Shown: positions 16,083-25,225, counted from the first letter of the stretch. The stretch: DNA of 64,000 nucleotides from Microtetraspora sp. NBRC 16547 (GCF_030268965.1 NZ_BSSE01000027.1:1-64000), one strand, 5' to 3'. The notes: a model not told the origin generated them from the sequence alone. A program made the numbers and translations.

Positions 16083-18329
16083 ATGCCTCATTCATCGGCG
16101 GGCGAGCTGGCCCGAGAGCAGAAGTACGTTGCCGCGCTCTACGAGCGGCTCGACGTGCTGCGGGAGCGGACGCGCGGGCAGCTGGACGGCGTGCTCGCCC
16201 AGGGCGCGACGGGCACCCACCAGAACCGTTCCGAGCGCGATTCGTTCGCCGACATGTACGCGCAGCGCCTGGCCAGGCTGTGGGCCGTCGAGAACGGCCT
16301 GTGCTTCGGCCGGCTCGACAACGCCGACGGCGGCCGGCTGTACATCGGCAGGATCGGCCTGGCCGACGACGACCAGGAGCGGCTGCTGATCGACTGGCGG
16401 GCGCCGGTCGCCCAGCCGTTCTACCGCGCCACCCCGGCCGCCCCGATGGGCGTCACCCGCCGCAGGCATCTGCAAGCCCGGGGCCGGACCGTCACGAACA
16501 TCGACGACGACCTCCTCGACCTCGACGGCCTGTCCGACGCCGACCGCGCCTCGCTCAACGGCGAGGCGGCGCTGCTGGCCGCGCTGGGCGAGAAGCGCAC
16601 CGGCCGCATGCGCGACATCGTCGCGACCATCCAGTCCGAACAGGACACGATCATCCGGAGCGACCTGAACGGCGTGCTCGTCGTCCAGGGGGGCCCGGGA
16701 ACCGGCAAGACCGTGGTGGCCCTGCACCGCGCCGCGTACCTCCTCTACACCTACCGCGAGCGGCTGGAGCGGCGCGGCGTCCTCATCATCGGCCCGAACC
16801 TGACCTTCCTGCGCTACATCGAGCAGGTCCTGCCCTCGCTGGGCGAGACCGACGTGCTGCTGTCCACCGTCGCCGAGCTGTACCCGGGGCTTACGGCCAC
16901 CCGCTGGGAGCCGCAGCAGGTCGCCGCGGTCAAGGGCGACGTCCGGATGGCGGAGGTGATCGAGAAGGCCGTGCGGGACCGGCAGCGGGTGCCGTCCAAG
17001 CCGGTCGAGATCCGCCTGGACAAGTTCACGCTGAAGCTCGACCGGCAGACCTTCGAGGCGGCCAGGTCGCGGGCCGTCCGGTCGCGGAGGCCGCACAACG
17101 AGGCGCGGGCCGTGTTCGTACGGCACCTGCTCAACGCGCTGACGAGGCAGGCGGCCAGGCAGCTCGGCCGGGGCATGCTCGACGACGACGACTTCGCCGA
17201 CCTGCGCGAGGACCTGCGGACCGAGACGCCGGTGCGCACGGCGCTCAACCGGCTGTGGCCCTACCTCACGCCCCAGCAGCTCCTGATCGGGCTGTTCACC
17301 TCCGAGGAGCGGATGGCCCACGCCGGGCTGGACTCCGCGGAGCGGGACCTGCTGCTGCGGGAGCCGCCGCGCCCGGGCGAGAACTGGTGGAGCGAGGCCG
17401 ACGTGCCGCTCCTCGACGAGGCGGCCGAGCTGCTCGGCCACATCGACGAGGGCGTGCTGCGCGCGGCCCGGCGCGCCGAGGAGGAGCGCGAGGAACAGCT
17501 CGCGTACGCGCGCGAGGTGCTGGAGCTGACCGGCATGGCGGACATCATGGACGCCGAGCGGTTCGCCGCCAGGCAGCGGGCCGACGAGGTCTACCTGACC
17601 ACCGCCGAACGGGCCGCGAAGGACCGCACGTGGGCGTTCGGCCACGTGATCGTCGACGAGGCGCAGGAGCTGTCCGCGATGGCCTGGCGGGCGCTGATGC
17701 GGCGCTGCCCGAGCCGCTCGATGACCGTCGTGGGCGACATCGCGCAGACGGGGTCGGCGGCCGGCGCGGCGAGCTGGGGCCGGGTGCTCGACCCGTACGT
17801 CAAGGGCCGCTGGCGCGAGGCGGGGCTGTCGGTCAACTACCGCACGCCGACCGAGATCATGTCGGTGGCCGCCGACGTGCTCGGCCTGGTCGGCCCCGGT
17901 CTGAAGGCGCCCGAGTCGGTACGCGAGACGGGCGACCGGCCATGGGCGGCGAAGGTCGACGACCTGGAGACCGGCCTCGCGTCCCTCGTCCGGGACGAGG
18001 TCGTCCCGGACGGCCGCCTGGCCGTCATCGTCCCCCACGCGCGAGAGGCGGAGCTGGGAGAGGCGCTGGTCGCCGGGGTGCCGGGGGCGGTCGCCGGTCC
18101 GGGCCCCGCGGCGCTCGACGCGCCGGTGTGCGTGCTGACCGTCGCCGACGCCAAGGGCCTGGAGTTCGACTCGGTGATCGTGGTGGATCCGGGCGAGATC
18201 CTCCGGGAGTCCCCGCGAGGACCAAGCGATCTTTATGTGGCGCTGACCCGGGCGACGCGACGGCTCGGCGTGGTCCACTCCGGAGCTCTTCCCGAGGCGC
18301 TGGAGAGCCTCGTTCCGCGTACCGAGTGA
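16083..18329 (+). CDS. helR: HelR/HelD-like RNA polymerase-associated superfamily 1 helicase
   Basis: A 748-residue UvrD-like ATPase. It starts with a long coiled coil (residues ~5-60, AREQKYVAALYERLDVLRER) typical of HelD/HelR proteins, which insert into the RNA polymerase channel. Helicase motifs: Walker A GGPGTGKT near residue 202, DEAQELS (motif II), GDIAQTGSAAGAASWG (motif III), YRTPTEI (motif IV), DAKGLEFDSVIVVDP (motif V) and YVALTRATRRLGV (motif VI). HelR releases stalled polymerase and displaces rifamycins. It stands alone between unrelated genes. HelD versus HelR subtype rests on overall resemblance. Confidence 0.85.
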   Translation: MPHSSAGELAREQKYVAALYERLDVLRERTRGQLDGVLAQGATGTHQNRSERDSFADMYAQRLARLWAVENGLCFGRLDNADGGRLYIGRIGLADDDQERLLIDWRAPVAQPFYRATPAAPMGVTRRRHLQARGRTVTNIDDDLLDLDGLSDADRASLNGEAALLAALGEKRTGRMRDIVATIQSEQDTIIRSDLNGVLVVQGGPGTGKTVVALHRAAYLLYTYRERLERRGVLIIGPNLTFLRYIEQVLPSLGETDVLLSTVAELYPGLTATRWEPQQVAAVKGDVRMAEVIEKAVRDRQRVPSKPVEIRLDKFTLKLDRQTFEAARSRAVRSRRPHNEARAVFVRHLLNALTRQAARQLGRGMLDDDDFADLREDLRTETPVRTALNRLWPYLTPQQLLIGLFTSEERMAHAGLDSAERDLLLREPPRPGENWWSEADVPLLDEAAELLGHIDEGVLRAARRAEEEREEQLAYAREVLELTGMADIMDAERFAARQRADEVYLTTAERAAKDRTWAFGHVIVDEAQELSAMAWRALMRRCPSRSMTVVGDIAQTGSAAGAASWGRVLDPYVKGRWREAGLSVNYRTPTEIMSVAADVLGLVGPGLKAPESVRETGDRPWAAKVDDLETGLASLVRDEVVPDGRLAVIVPHAREAELGEALVAGVPGAVAGPGPAALDAPVCVLTVADAKGLEFDSVIVVDPGEILRESPRGPSDLYVALTRATRRLGVVHSGALPEALESLVPRTE

Positions 18330-18449
18330 TGCGGGAGTGCCGGGATCTGTGCGAATATGAGCGAGATCGCCCACACGTCCCGCCTCGATCCCGGACATCC
18401 AGCCTGTCCTAGCTGCGAAAACTTGGTGTTTCCGCTGTTCGGGCCACGG

Positions 18450-18477
18450 TTGACATCTGAGCTGAGGTCGGTAGTTT
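18450..18477 (+). promoter_or_regulatory. Housekeeping-type promoter TTGACA-16-TAGTTT
   Basis: TTGACA (18450-18455) is separated by 16 bp from TAGTTT (18472-18477). It is the best -35/-10 pair noticed in the window. Transcription would start near 18484, about 530 bp before lnt. Confidence 0.5.
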
Positions 18478-18850
18478 GCTGCGCAGTCCAGCACGGGACT
18501 GACCGGTTGACCGTCTTCTGACTTCGCCCGATTCTGCGTCCGTGACGGAGGGGACTCCGTCTGCACAGCCAGGCGCAGCGCTGGCGTTCCGTCGAGTCGG
18601 GGCACCTCAGCCGGCCGGGGGGTTGGACCCGGGAGGGGTCCGGATACCCAGTAGACAACGGAGCTCCGCGCCCGCCGCCGACGGGACGGATCCGGTCCGA
18701 AGGGTCTGTCCGGGCCCCCTTCCGTCATCGAACGCTCTTCCAGGAAGGCAGCCCCCGTCCCCCGCGGGAGGAAGCCCTTCCTGCCTCGCCTGCGTGACCG
18801 GATAAAGTCTGGATGTTCCGCGATAGCCAAGTGGGACGCGCAAGGACTTC

Positions 18851-18898
18851 CCTTTCCGCGCCAGACGCGGCACGGCGCGCCGTGCCCGCGCGGAAAGG
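18851..18898 (+). ncRNA. Large two-stem hairpin: lnt leader element or terminator of an upstream small RNA
   Basis: Outer stem: CCTTTCCGCGC (18851-18861) pairs perfectly with GCGCGGAAAGG (18888-18898). Inner stem: the 18-bp palindrome GGCACGGCGCGCCGTGCC (18869-18886). Only small internal loops separate them, so the structure is extremely stable. It could end a transcript from the 18450 promoter or fold within the lnt 5' leader. Confidence 0.45.
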
Positions 18899-19015
18899 CC
18901 TCGGGGCCGCCCGGACCGCGAACCGCGACCCGATCGGCCGCGGGGAAGGCCGGGCGCTGGAATCCCCGGCCGTCACGCCGCGGGAGGACGTCGAAGGCGA
19001 GGAGACAACCGCCCC

Positions 19016-20656
19016 GTGGCAACCGAAGTGAAACAGCAGGCGACGCCGGCCGCCCCCGTGCCCGGCGCCGGTCGCGTGCCCGGCACTCGCCTGGCGGCGC
19101 GGGTCGGCTGCTCCGTCGTGGGCGCGCTGCTGCTCTTCCTCGCCTTCCCGCCCATCGACTTGTGGTTCTGCGCCCCGATCGGTGTCGGCCTGCTCACGCT
19201 GGCCCTGTACGGCACCCGCCCGCGCCGCGCGGCGTGGCTGGCCTACGTCGGCGCGTTCGCCTTCCTGCTGCCGACGCTGTCGTGGGTCCGCCCGATCGGT
19301 GACGACACCTGGCTGGCCCTGGTCGCGATCGAGAGCCTGTTCTGGGCGGCGCTGGGGGTGGCGGCCACCCTCGTGATGCGCGTGCGTCTGTGGCCGCTCT
19401 GGGTGGCCTGCCTGTGGGTCGCCCAGGAGTGGGCCCGCGGCGTCGTCCCCTTCGGCGGCTTCCCCTGGGCCCGGGTGGCGTTCAGCCAGGGCGAGTCGCC
19501 GTACACCGGCTTCGCCGCGCTGGGCGGCGCGCCGCTTGTGACTTTCGCGGTCGTCCTGTCGGGGACACTGCTGTCCCTGCTGCTCGTCCGGCTCGCCGCC
19601 GGTGTCCGGCGACCCCGCGTCGCCGCGGGCGTGCTGCTCGCCGCGACAGCCGTACCCCTGCTGGGGCTCGCGGTGCCCCGGCCCGGTGACGAGGGCGGCA
19701 CGGTGAAGATCGGGGTCATCCAGGGCAACGTGCCCGGCCGGGGAATGGACTTCCTGGGCGACGAGCCGGCCGTCGTGCTCCAGAACCACGCCAACGAGAC
19801 CCACAGGCTGGCCGAGGCCGTACGAGCCGGAAAGCTTCCCAAACCCGACATCGTGGTCTGGCCGGAGAACTCCAGCGACATCGACCCCTACCGCAGCGAG
19901 TTCGCCCGCAATGTCATCGACTCGGCGGCCAAGGACGTCGGCGTGCCGATCCTCACCGGCGTCATCGCCCTGATCGGCGACGAGAGCCGCGCGACGCGGA
20001 GTCTGATCTGGGACCCGGTCACCGGTCCCGGCGCCTACTACGACAAGCGGAACCTCGTGCCGTTCGGTGAGTTCACGCCGTTCAAGGAGATCATCCTGGC
20101 GCTGTCGGAGCGGGCCAACCTGGTCGGGCGCCAGTCGGTCCCCGGAGACCGGCCCGGCGCGCTACGGATGGGCCCCGTCACGGTCGGCGCGGTCAGCTGT
20201 TACGAGGTCGCCTTCGACGGGACGGTGCGCGACACGGTCGCCGCGGGCGGCAACCCGCTGGTCGTGCAGACCAACAACGCCAGCTACGCGCTGACCAACC
20301 TCCCACCGCAGCAGCTCGCCATGTCCAAGCTGCGGGCCGTCGAGCACAACAGAAGTGTGATCACTACCGCCACGACGGGTATATCCGCATATGTGAAGCC
20401 GGATGGCACGGTCGCGTGGCGGACCCGCGAGCTCGAACCCGCGATGAACGTCGTGACCGTCCCCGTAAGGACACGCGACACGCTTGCCACGGAAGTGGGC
20501 GCGCTGCCCGAGTGGATCCTGATACTGATGGGAGCCGGCGCGACGGCGGTTGCGGTGATCTCGCGGAAGCGAACGCGGAACGCGGCCGTCGCGGACGTCC
20601 CGCCCGTGCGTCAGGCACGGTCGGCGGATCTCGGCGACGCGAGCGAGGAGCGGTGA
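19016..20656 (+). CDS. lnt: Apolipoprotein N-acyltransferase
   Basis: A 546-residue membrane enzyme that adds the third acyl chain to the N-terminal cysteine of lipoproteins. An N-terminal block of about seven transmembrane segments (residues ~30-220) is followed by a nitrilase-fold domain with the catalytic triad Glu284 (VVWPENS), Lys344 ([13 protein letters not shown]) and Cys395 (AVSCYEVAF), and a C-terminal membrane segment near 500. The GTG at 19016 has GGAG eleven bases upstream. The stop overlaps ppm1 (GTGA). In M. tuberculosis the two activities are one polypeptide (Ppm1); here they are separate but coupled. Confidence 0.95.
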   Translation: MATEVKQQATPAAPVPGAGRVPGTRLAARVGCSVVGALLLFLAFPPIDLWFCAPIGVGLLTLALYGTRPRRAAWLAYVGAFAFLLPTLSWVRPIGDDTWLALVAIESLFWAALGVAATLVMRVRLWPLWVACLWVAQEWARGVVPFGGFPWARVAFSQGESPYTGFAALGGAPLVTFAVVLSGTLLSLLLVRLAAGVRRPRVAAGVLLAATAVPLLGLAVPRPGDEGGTVKIGVIQGNVPGRGMDFLGDEPAVVLQNHANETHRLAEAVRAGKLPKPDIVVWPENSSDIDPYRSEFARNVIDSAAKDVGVPILTGVIALIGDESRATRSLIWDPVTGPGAYYDKRNLVPFGEFTPFKEIILALSERANLVGRQSVPGDRPGALRMGPVTVGAVSCYEVAFDGTVRDTVAAGGNPLVVQTNNASYALTNLPPQQLAMSKLRAVEHNRSVITTATTGISAYVKPDGTVAWRTRELEPAMNVVTVPVRTRDTLATEVGALPEWILILMGAGATAVAVISRKRTRNAAVADVPPVRQARSADLGDASEER

Positions 20657-21429
20657 GCGACCCCTTGGGCATGGAGGAAGAGCTGATGGAGCGGACTCCC
20701 GGGCGGGTGCTCGTCATCGTCCCCACGTACAACGAATGCGAGAACCTCCCGATGATCGTCGGGCGACTTCGCGCGGCGCTGCCCGACGTGGACCTGCTCA
20801 TCGCCGACGACAACAGCCCCGACGGCACCGGGAAGATCGCCGACGAGCTCGCCGAGAAGGACGACCACATCCACGTCATGCACCGGCCGGGCAAGCAGGG
20901 GCTCGGCGCCGCATACGTGGCGGGCTTCCAGTGGGGCCTGGCCGAGGGATACGACGTCCTGGTCGAGATGGACGCCGACGGTTCCCACCAGCCCGAGGAG
21001 CTGCACAAGCTCCTCGACGCGGTGGCCGAGGGCGCCGACCTGGCGATCGGCTCGCGCTGGGTGCCGGGCGGCAAGGTCGTCAACTGGCCCGCCTCCCGCG
21101 AGTTCCTGTCCCGGGGGGCCAACACCTACAGCCGCCTCATGCTCGGCATGCCCGTACGGGACGCCACCGCCGGCTTCCGGGCCTACCGCGCGGCCACCCT
21201 GGAGAAGGTGGGCCTGCGCGACGTCGAGTCGCAGGGATACTGCTTCCAGGTCGACCTCACCCTCCGCACGGTACGGCAGGGACTGCGCGTGGTCGAGGTG
21301 CCGATCACGTTCGTCGAGCGCACGGCCGGCGCGAGCAAGATGAACCGCGCCATCATGACCGAGGCGTTCTGGCGGATCGCCGTCTGGGGCGTCGGCGGCC
21401 TGCCCAGCCGGCTCCGCAAGAAGAACTGA
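20653..21429 (+). CDS. ppm1: Polyprenol monophosphomannose synthase
   Basis: A 258-residue GT2 glycosyltransferase of the DPM1 type, making polyprenyl-phosphate-mannose for lipoglycans and protein O-mannosylation. Visible: [46 protein letters not shown] (DxD metal site), GSRWVPGG and the acceptor loop [12 protein letters not shown]. No C-terminal membrane helices, so it belongs to the single-domain class and probably pairs with the Lnt membrane part, as in mycobacteria and Streptomyces. The GTG overlaps the lnt stop and is preceded by GAGGAG. Confidence 0.94.
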   Translation: MSDPLGMEEELMERTPGRVLVIVPTYNECENLPMIVGRLRAALPDVDLLIADDNSPDGTGKIADELAEKDDHIHVMHRPGKQGLGAAYVAGFQWGLAEGYDVLVEMDADGSHQPEELHKLLDAVAEGADLAIGSRWVPGGKVVNWPASREFLSRGANTYSRLMLGMPVRDATAGFRAYRAATLEKVGLRDVESQGYCFQVDLTLRTVRQGLRVVEVPITFVERTAGASKMNRAIMTEAFWRIAVWGVGGLPSRLRKKN

Positions 21430-21447
21430 TCACCGGCGATCCTCCGC

Positions 21448-21467
21448 GCCCGTGCCGTCCCACGGGC
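21448..21467 (+). terminator. Hairpin after ppm1
   Basis: GCCCGTG and CACGGGC form a perfect 7-bp stem with a 6-base loop, 18 bp after the ppm1 stop. No T tract. Confidence 0.55.
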
Positions 21468-21550
21468 CCGGCGGGGCCTCCGCGCTTTCGCTCTGAGCGA
21501 TACCGGAACCGTCTGAGCGGATGAAGGCGTTGCCTCTAGCGGAGGTCGTG

Positions 21551-22081
21551 ATGTCGCGTACTTGGCTGCTCCCCGGGTTGTTGCTCTTTCCCGTCGTGGA
21601 GATCGTGCTGCTCATCCTCGTCGGTCAGGCGATCGGCGGCGGGTTGACGGTCGTGCTGCTGCTGGCCGGCGCCCTGGTGGGGGCGTCGCTGATGCGCAAG
21701 GAGGGGCGGCGGGCCTGGGCCGCCTTGCAGGGCGCGGCGCAGTCGGGCCGCATGCCGGACCGCGAGCTGGGCGACTCCGCCATGGTGATGGCCGGCGGCG
21801 CGCTGCTGGTGATCCCGGGCTTCCTCAGCGACCTCGTAGGGATCTTCCTCCTCCTGCCGGTCACGCGGCCGATCGCGCGGCGCGGGCTGGCGTGGTTCGT
21901 CGGCCGCCGGGTGGACGCCATGGCCGCTCGCTCGCCGTACGGGCCGCTGTTCGACCGGGCGGACGGCCCTGGCGCTCCGGGTGGCGCGGGCCGGGTCGTG
22001 CACGGCGAGGTGATCCAGGACGACGAGGTCATCGAGGGCCAGATCGTTGTCCAGCGTCGCGATCCTCGGCAGGACCCCTGA
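21551..22081 (+). CDS. fxsA: FxsA family membrane protein
   Basis: A 176-residue cytoplasmic-membrane protein. FxsA signature: N-terminal helix LLPGLLLFPVVEIVLLILVG, then TVVLLLAGALVGASLMRKEGR and GGALLVIPGFLSDLVGIFLLLPVTRP. The C-terminal ~50 residues are soluble and end in an acidic stretch (IQDDEVIEGQIVV). ATG 21551 with GGAGG just upstream fits the family start; an upstream ATG at 21521 adds ten residues. In E. coli FxsA counteracts F-plasmid exclusion of phage T7; its normal role is unclear. It commonly follows ppm1 in actinomycetes. Confidence 0.88.
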   Translation: MSRTWLLPGLLLFPVVEIVLLILVGQAIGGGLTVVLLLAGALVGASLMRKEGRRAWAALQGAAQSGRMPDRELGDSAMVMAGGALLVIPGFLSDLVGIFLLLPVTRPIARRGLAWFVGRRVDAMAARSPYGPLFDRADGPGAPGGAGRVVHGEVIQDDEVIEGQIVVQRRDPRQDP

Positions 22082-22083
22082 TC

Positions 22084-22457
22084 AGCCCCTGGGCGTATCG
22101 GCGGCGGATGGAGCGCCGGGCGGGTTCGGGCAATTTGGGCTGCTTGCCCTTGAGCTTGCCGTTCTTCTTGGCTAGGGCCATGCCCTCGCGGGTGCGCATG
22201 TGTCCGAGGTCGGCCTCGAACTCGGCGACCATGGCGAGGGTCTGCAGGAACAGCCGCCCGAACGGGTCGTTCCAGTCGTAGACCGAGCCGCCGAGTCCGA
22301 ACAGGACGCCCCGTCCGGACAAGTCGGTGAGGATCTCGTTGGCCTCGGCCATGTCGCGGGCGAACCGGTCGAACGTGGTGACAGTGAACACCGACCCATT
22401 CCAGACAGCGGCGAGGGCCTGGTCTGCTCCCGAAGCTGTCTCAAGCTCCCAAAGTAG
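22084..22457 (-). pseudogene. Truncated serine recombinase (resolvase) remnant
   Basis: Reading on the minus strand from ~22457, the frame gives GADQALAAVWNGSVFTVTTFDRFARDMAEANEIL, then LFLQTLAMVAEFEADLGHMRTREGMALAKKNGKLKGKQPKL and stops matching after RRSIRRRYAQG. The N-terminal part with the catalytic serine and the C-terminal HTH are both missing. The family match ends within a few bases of the fxsA stop, so an insertion or deletion joined it there. It is a relic of a Tn3-like or IS607-type element. Confidence 0.8.
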
Positions 22458-22475
22458 CTGTGAGCTAGATCACAG
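22458..22475. promoter_or_regulatory. Crp-type binding site upstream of the serine hydrolase
   Basis: CTGTGA-GCTAGA-TCACAG is a perfect inverted repeat and fits the TGTGA-N6-TCACA consensus of cAMP-receptor-family regulators. It lies 85 bp before the hydrolase ATG. A second inverted repeat, TGACC-TTG-GGTCA, follows at 22483-22495 and may mark the promoter or a second operator. Confidence 0.6.
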
Positions 22476-22560
22476 TTGAGGTTGACCTTGGGTCAGGGTG
22501 GAAGCTCGGCGCAGCGGCACGACGCCGACCCGGACATACAGATTCGAAGGACAAACCACC

Positions 22561-24126
22561 ATGACGATCACCCTTTCCGACCAGGACAAGAGCACCCTGC
22601 GGACTGCCGCGTACGGCGCCGTGTCGCTGATGGCCGCCGCCGGTGCCGCCGGCAAGCCTCACAAGATCGCCACCCACGGCAGCATCGCGCTGGGCTCGGC
22701 CACCGGTCTGGTTGGGCACGTGCTCGCCGACTACCCCAAGGGCAAGGACCTGGTCGGCAAGTCCGTGGCCGAACTCGCCGACCGCGTGCTGCCGGCTCTG
22801 ACCGCGGCCATGAACCTCCTGAAGCAGCAGGATCCGGCCGAGGCCGACAACTTCCGCAGCACAGTTCTCATTGCTGTCGAAACCGCCCAGATACACCAGG
22901 GCCAGCCGAGCCCCACCCTGGCCGAGATGGCCCGCAAGATCACCGAAGCCCTCGACGCCGCCAGGGTGGCCGCTGCGGACAGCGGCGCCGTGCCGGAAGC
23001 TGCGGCCGGGCAGGATCGCCCGGAGCTGCAGAAGGCGATCGAGGAGATGGTCGAGTCCGGTTTCGTCGGGGTGTCGATGCGCGTGCACGATGAGCGGGGC
23101 GAGTGGGCCGGCAGCGCCGGGGCGGCCGAGCTGGGCCGGACCGCCAAGCCGCCGATCAATGGGCACGTCCGGATCGGCAGCAACACCAAGACCTTCACCG
23201 CGACCCTGGTGCTGCAACTGGTGGCCGAGGGCAAGGTCGGGCTGGACACCCCGGCGGCGGACTACCTGCCCGAGTTCGGGCTGGACCGGCGGATCACCGT
23301 GCGGATGCTGTTGCAGCACACCAGCGGGGTGTTCAACTTCAGCGGCGAGGTCTACGACGACGGGACGGTCGTGCCGGGGATCCCCATCCCCTACGGCACC
23401 ACGGGCCAGGAGTGGGTGGACAACCGGTTCAAGGCCTACCGGCCGCAGGAGCTGGTGGAGCTGGCGTTGTCCAAGCCGGCGCGGTTCGAGCCGGGGACGG
23501 GTTGGAGCTATTCCAACACCAACTACGTGCTGGCGCGGCTGCTGATCGAGAAGGTCACCGGCCGCTCGCTCGCCGAGGAGATGCAGCGGCTGATCCTGGG
23601 GCCGCTCGGGCTGTCGGGCACCGTGGTGCCGGACGCCTCGCCGGAGATCCCCAAGCCACACGCCCACGCCTATTACCGCTACGAGGACGGCGGCGAGCAG
23701 AAGACGGTCGACATCACCCGCCAGAACCCCTCCTGGATCTCCACGGGCGGTGACATGATCTCGACCCCCCGCGACCTGCACACTTTCATCTCCGCGCTGC
23801 TGGGCGGCAAGCTCCTGCCGGCCCCGCTGCTGGCCGAGATGTGCACCCCGCGCCCGACGGGCATCCCGAACATGGACTACGGCCTGGGCGTGTTCGTGCT
23901 GACCACGGACGGCGGAGGCACCGTCATCTCCCACAACGGCGGCTCCGTGGGCCACGCGGCGCTGATGTACAGCACACCCGACGGTAGCAAGACCCTTACT
24001 GCCGCGCTGAACTGCGTGGACGACGCCGACCTGTCCATCGCGGCAGCGTTCCAGAAGGCCCAGCAGAGGCTCCTCAACGAGGTGTTCTGCGGTGGGCAGG
24101 CCGATCCGGCTCAGCCGACGGGCTGA
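22561..24126 (+). CDS. S12 serine hydrolase (beta-lactamase/DD-peptidase fold) with a fused N-terminal helical domain
   Basis: A 521-residue protein in two parts. Residues 1-~140 are a helical domain of unknown function (TLRTAAYGAVSLMAAAG ... SVAELADRVLPALTAAMNLL) which I recall as a stand-alone ~150-residue actinobacterial protein. Residues ~155-510 form a class C-like serine hydrolase with intact catalytic motifs: Ser207-x-x-Lys210 (SNTK), Tyr317-Ser-Asn (YSN) and His458-Asn-Gly (HNG). D-alanyl-D-alanine carboxypeptidases and related enzymes are normally exported; here no signal peptide precedes either part, so the enzyme is probably cytosolic. The ATG was chosen because the domain begins there (MTITLSDQD). 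Substrate unknown; esterase, DD-peptidase or amidase are possible. Confidence 0.85.
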   Translation: MTITLSDQDKSTLRTAAYGAVSLMAAAGAAGKPHKIATHGSIALGSATGLVGHVLADYPKGKDLVGKSVAELADRVLPALTAAMNLLKQQDPAEADNFRSTVLIAVETAQIHQGQPSPTLAEMARKITEALDAARVAAADSGAVPEAAAGQDRPELQKAIEEMVESGFVGVSMRVHDERGEWAGSAGAAELGRTAKPPINGHVRIGSNTKTFTATLVLQLVAEGKVGLDTPAADYLPEFGLDRRITVRMLLQHTSGVFNFSGEVYDDGTVVPGIPIPYGTTGQEWVDNRFKAYRPQELVELALSKPARFEPGTGWSYSNTNYVLARLLIEKVTGRSLAEEMQRLILGPLGLSGTVVPDASPEIPKPHAHAYYRYEDGGEQKTVDITRQNPSWISTGGDMISTPRDLHTFISALLGGKLLPAPLLAEMCTPRPTGIPNMDYGLGVFVLTTDGGGTVISHNGGSVGHAALMYSTPDGSKTLTAALNCVDDADLSIAAAFQKAQQRLLNEVFCGGQADPAQPTG

Positions 24127-24194
24127 GCACTGGTGACCCGTACGCCTCAAGGGGCCGCACCTTCCGGTCGTGCACCAGGGAGAACGCGAACGGG

Positions 24195-24227
24195 GGCCAC
24201 ACCGAGCTCGACGAGCTCGGCGTGGCC
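24195..24227. promoter_or_regulatory. Long inverted repeat between the hydrolase and MerR genes
   Basis: GGCCAC-A-CCGAGCTC-GAC-GAGCTCGG-C-GTGGCC: 15-bp arms with a single mismatch around a 3-base centre. It is 69 bp after the hydrolase stop and 64 bp before the MerR start. It may be a terminator, a MerR operator, or both; a related half-site CCGAGCTCGAGC lies at 24261. Confidence 0.5.
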
Positions 24228-24291
24228 TGTCCACATGCTCGGCTGTGGTCTGCCTGGTCGCCGAGCTCGAGCACAAGGCAGGATTGCGCAG

Positions 24292-25074
24292 ATGAACGGA
24301 GTCACGATCGGGCAGGCGGCGGCATTCGTCGGCGTCACGGTGAAGACGGTGCGGCACTACCACAAGCTTGGCCTGGTGAAGGAGCCGGAACGCGACAGCT
24401 CCGGCTACCGGCGGTACGGATCGGCCGAGCTGCTGCGGCTGGTGCAGGCCCGAACGCTGGCCGCCGCCGGGGTGCCCCTGGCCGAGATCGGACCCCTGCT
24501 CGACGCCGACCCCGCGCAGTTCGCCACCACGCTCACCGACGTCGAGCGGCAGCTCACCGAACGGATCGAGGAGTTGATCGCGCGGCGTGACACGCTGCGT
24601 CGGCTTGCCGATGGTGACCGGGCTCTGCTGCCCGACCGCGCTGTGGCGCTGCTGGAGCGGATGTCCGGCCTCGGATTCCCCGCAGCCGAGGTGGCGGCCG
24701 CCAGGGAGGGCTGGGTGCTGGCCAGGGCACTGGTCCCCGAGGGCTTCGACGACTACCTCACCCATGTCGAGCACGCCCTGCAAGACTCCCGGTTCGTCGC
24801 CTTGATCAAGCGCGCAACCGAAGCCGCGGCCTAGGCACCGGACGACCCGCGCATCGCCGAGCTCGCCACCGCCATGGCCGACCACTTCCTCGCCAACCCC
24901 GCACACCTGAAGATCGTGACCGGTCTGCAAGCCCGCACCGAGGCCGCGACCCGGTACAAGCTGATCGCCCTCCACGGCGAAGATCAGGGATCGGCCGCGG
25001 CCCGGGGGGTCACGCTCGTCGAGACCAAGCTCCGCGCCGCCGGCATCCATATCCCCAGACCAGACACCCACTGA
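24292..25074 (+). pseudogene. MerR family regulator interrupted by an in-frame amber codon
   Basis: From ATG 24292 the protein has the MerR HTH (MNGVTIGQAAAFVGVTVKTVRHYHKLGLVKEPERD, residues 1-35), RRYGSAELLRLVQARTLAAAGVPLAEI and a coiled coil. The frame meets TAG at 24832-24834 after 180 residues (KRATEAAA), then continues in the same frame with APDDPRIAELATAMADHFLANP ... HIPRPDTH up to TGA at 25074. The downstream part reads like the rest of the effector domain, so a single substitution has split the gene. The truncated 180-residue product keeps HTH and dimerisation helix and might still bind DNA. Confidence 0.75.
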
Positions 25075-25225
25075 CCGCGCCGTGCCCCGGTCCTTCGGCC
25101 CGTACGCCCGCGTCGTCCCGTCACCAACGGCTGTTCCCGGGCTCCTCAACCCCGGTACGGCCGGATGTGGACGCGCGACCGCCTGTCGATGCGGAAAAGG
25201 CGAATACATAGAGTGTCGATACTTA

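Larger units (their letters stand above)
18330..19015. other. 686-bp region without a convincing gene
   Basis: Short frames exist on both strands but none has a family signature or good initiation site. The region holds a consensus-like promoter (18450-18477), a second -10-like hexamer TAAAGT (18803-18808) and a large hairpin (18851-18898). Together they suggest either a small RNA or a long structured leader for lnt. Confidence 0.5.

Noticed and set aside
18813-19031. 72-codon frame overlapping the lnt start
   Set aside because: No family signature and no Shine-Dalgarno; the TAAAGT hexamer is only four bases before the ATG, too close for leaderless initiation. The hairpin at 18851-18898 lies inside it, which argues for an untranslated region.
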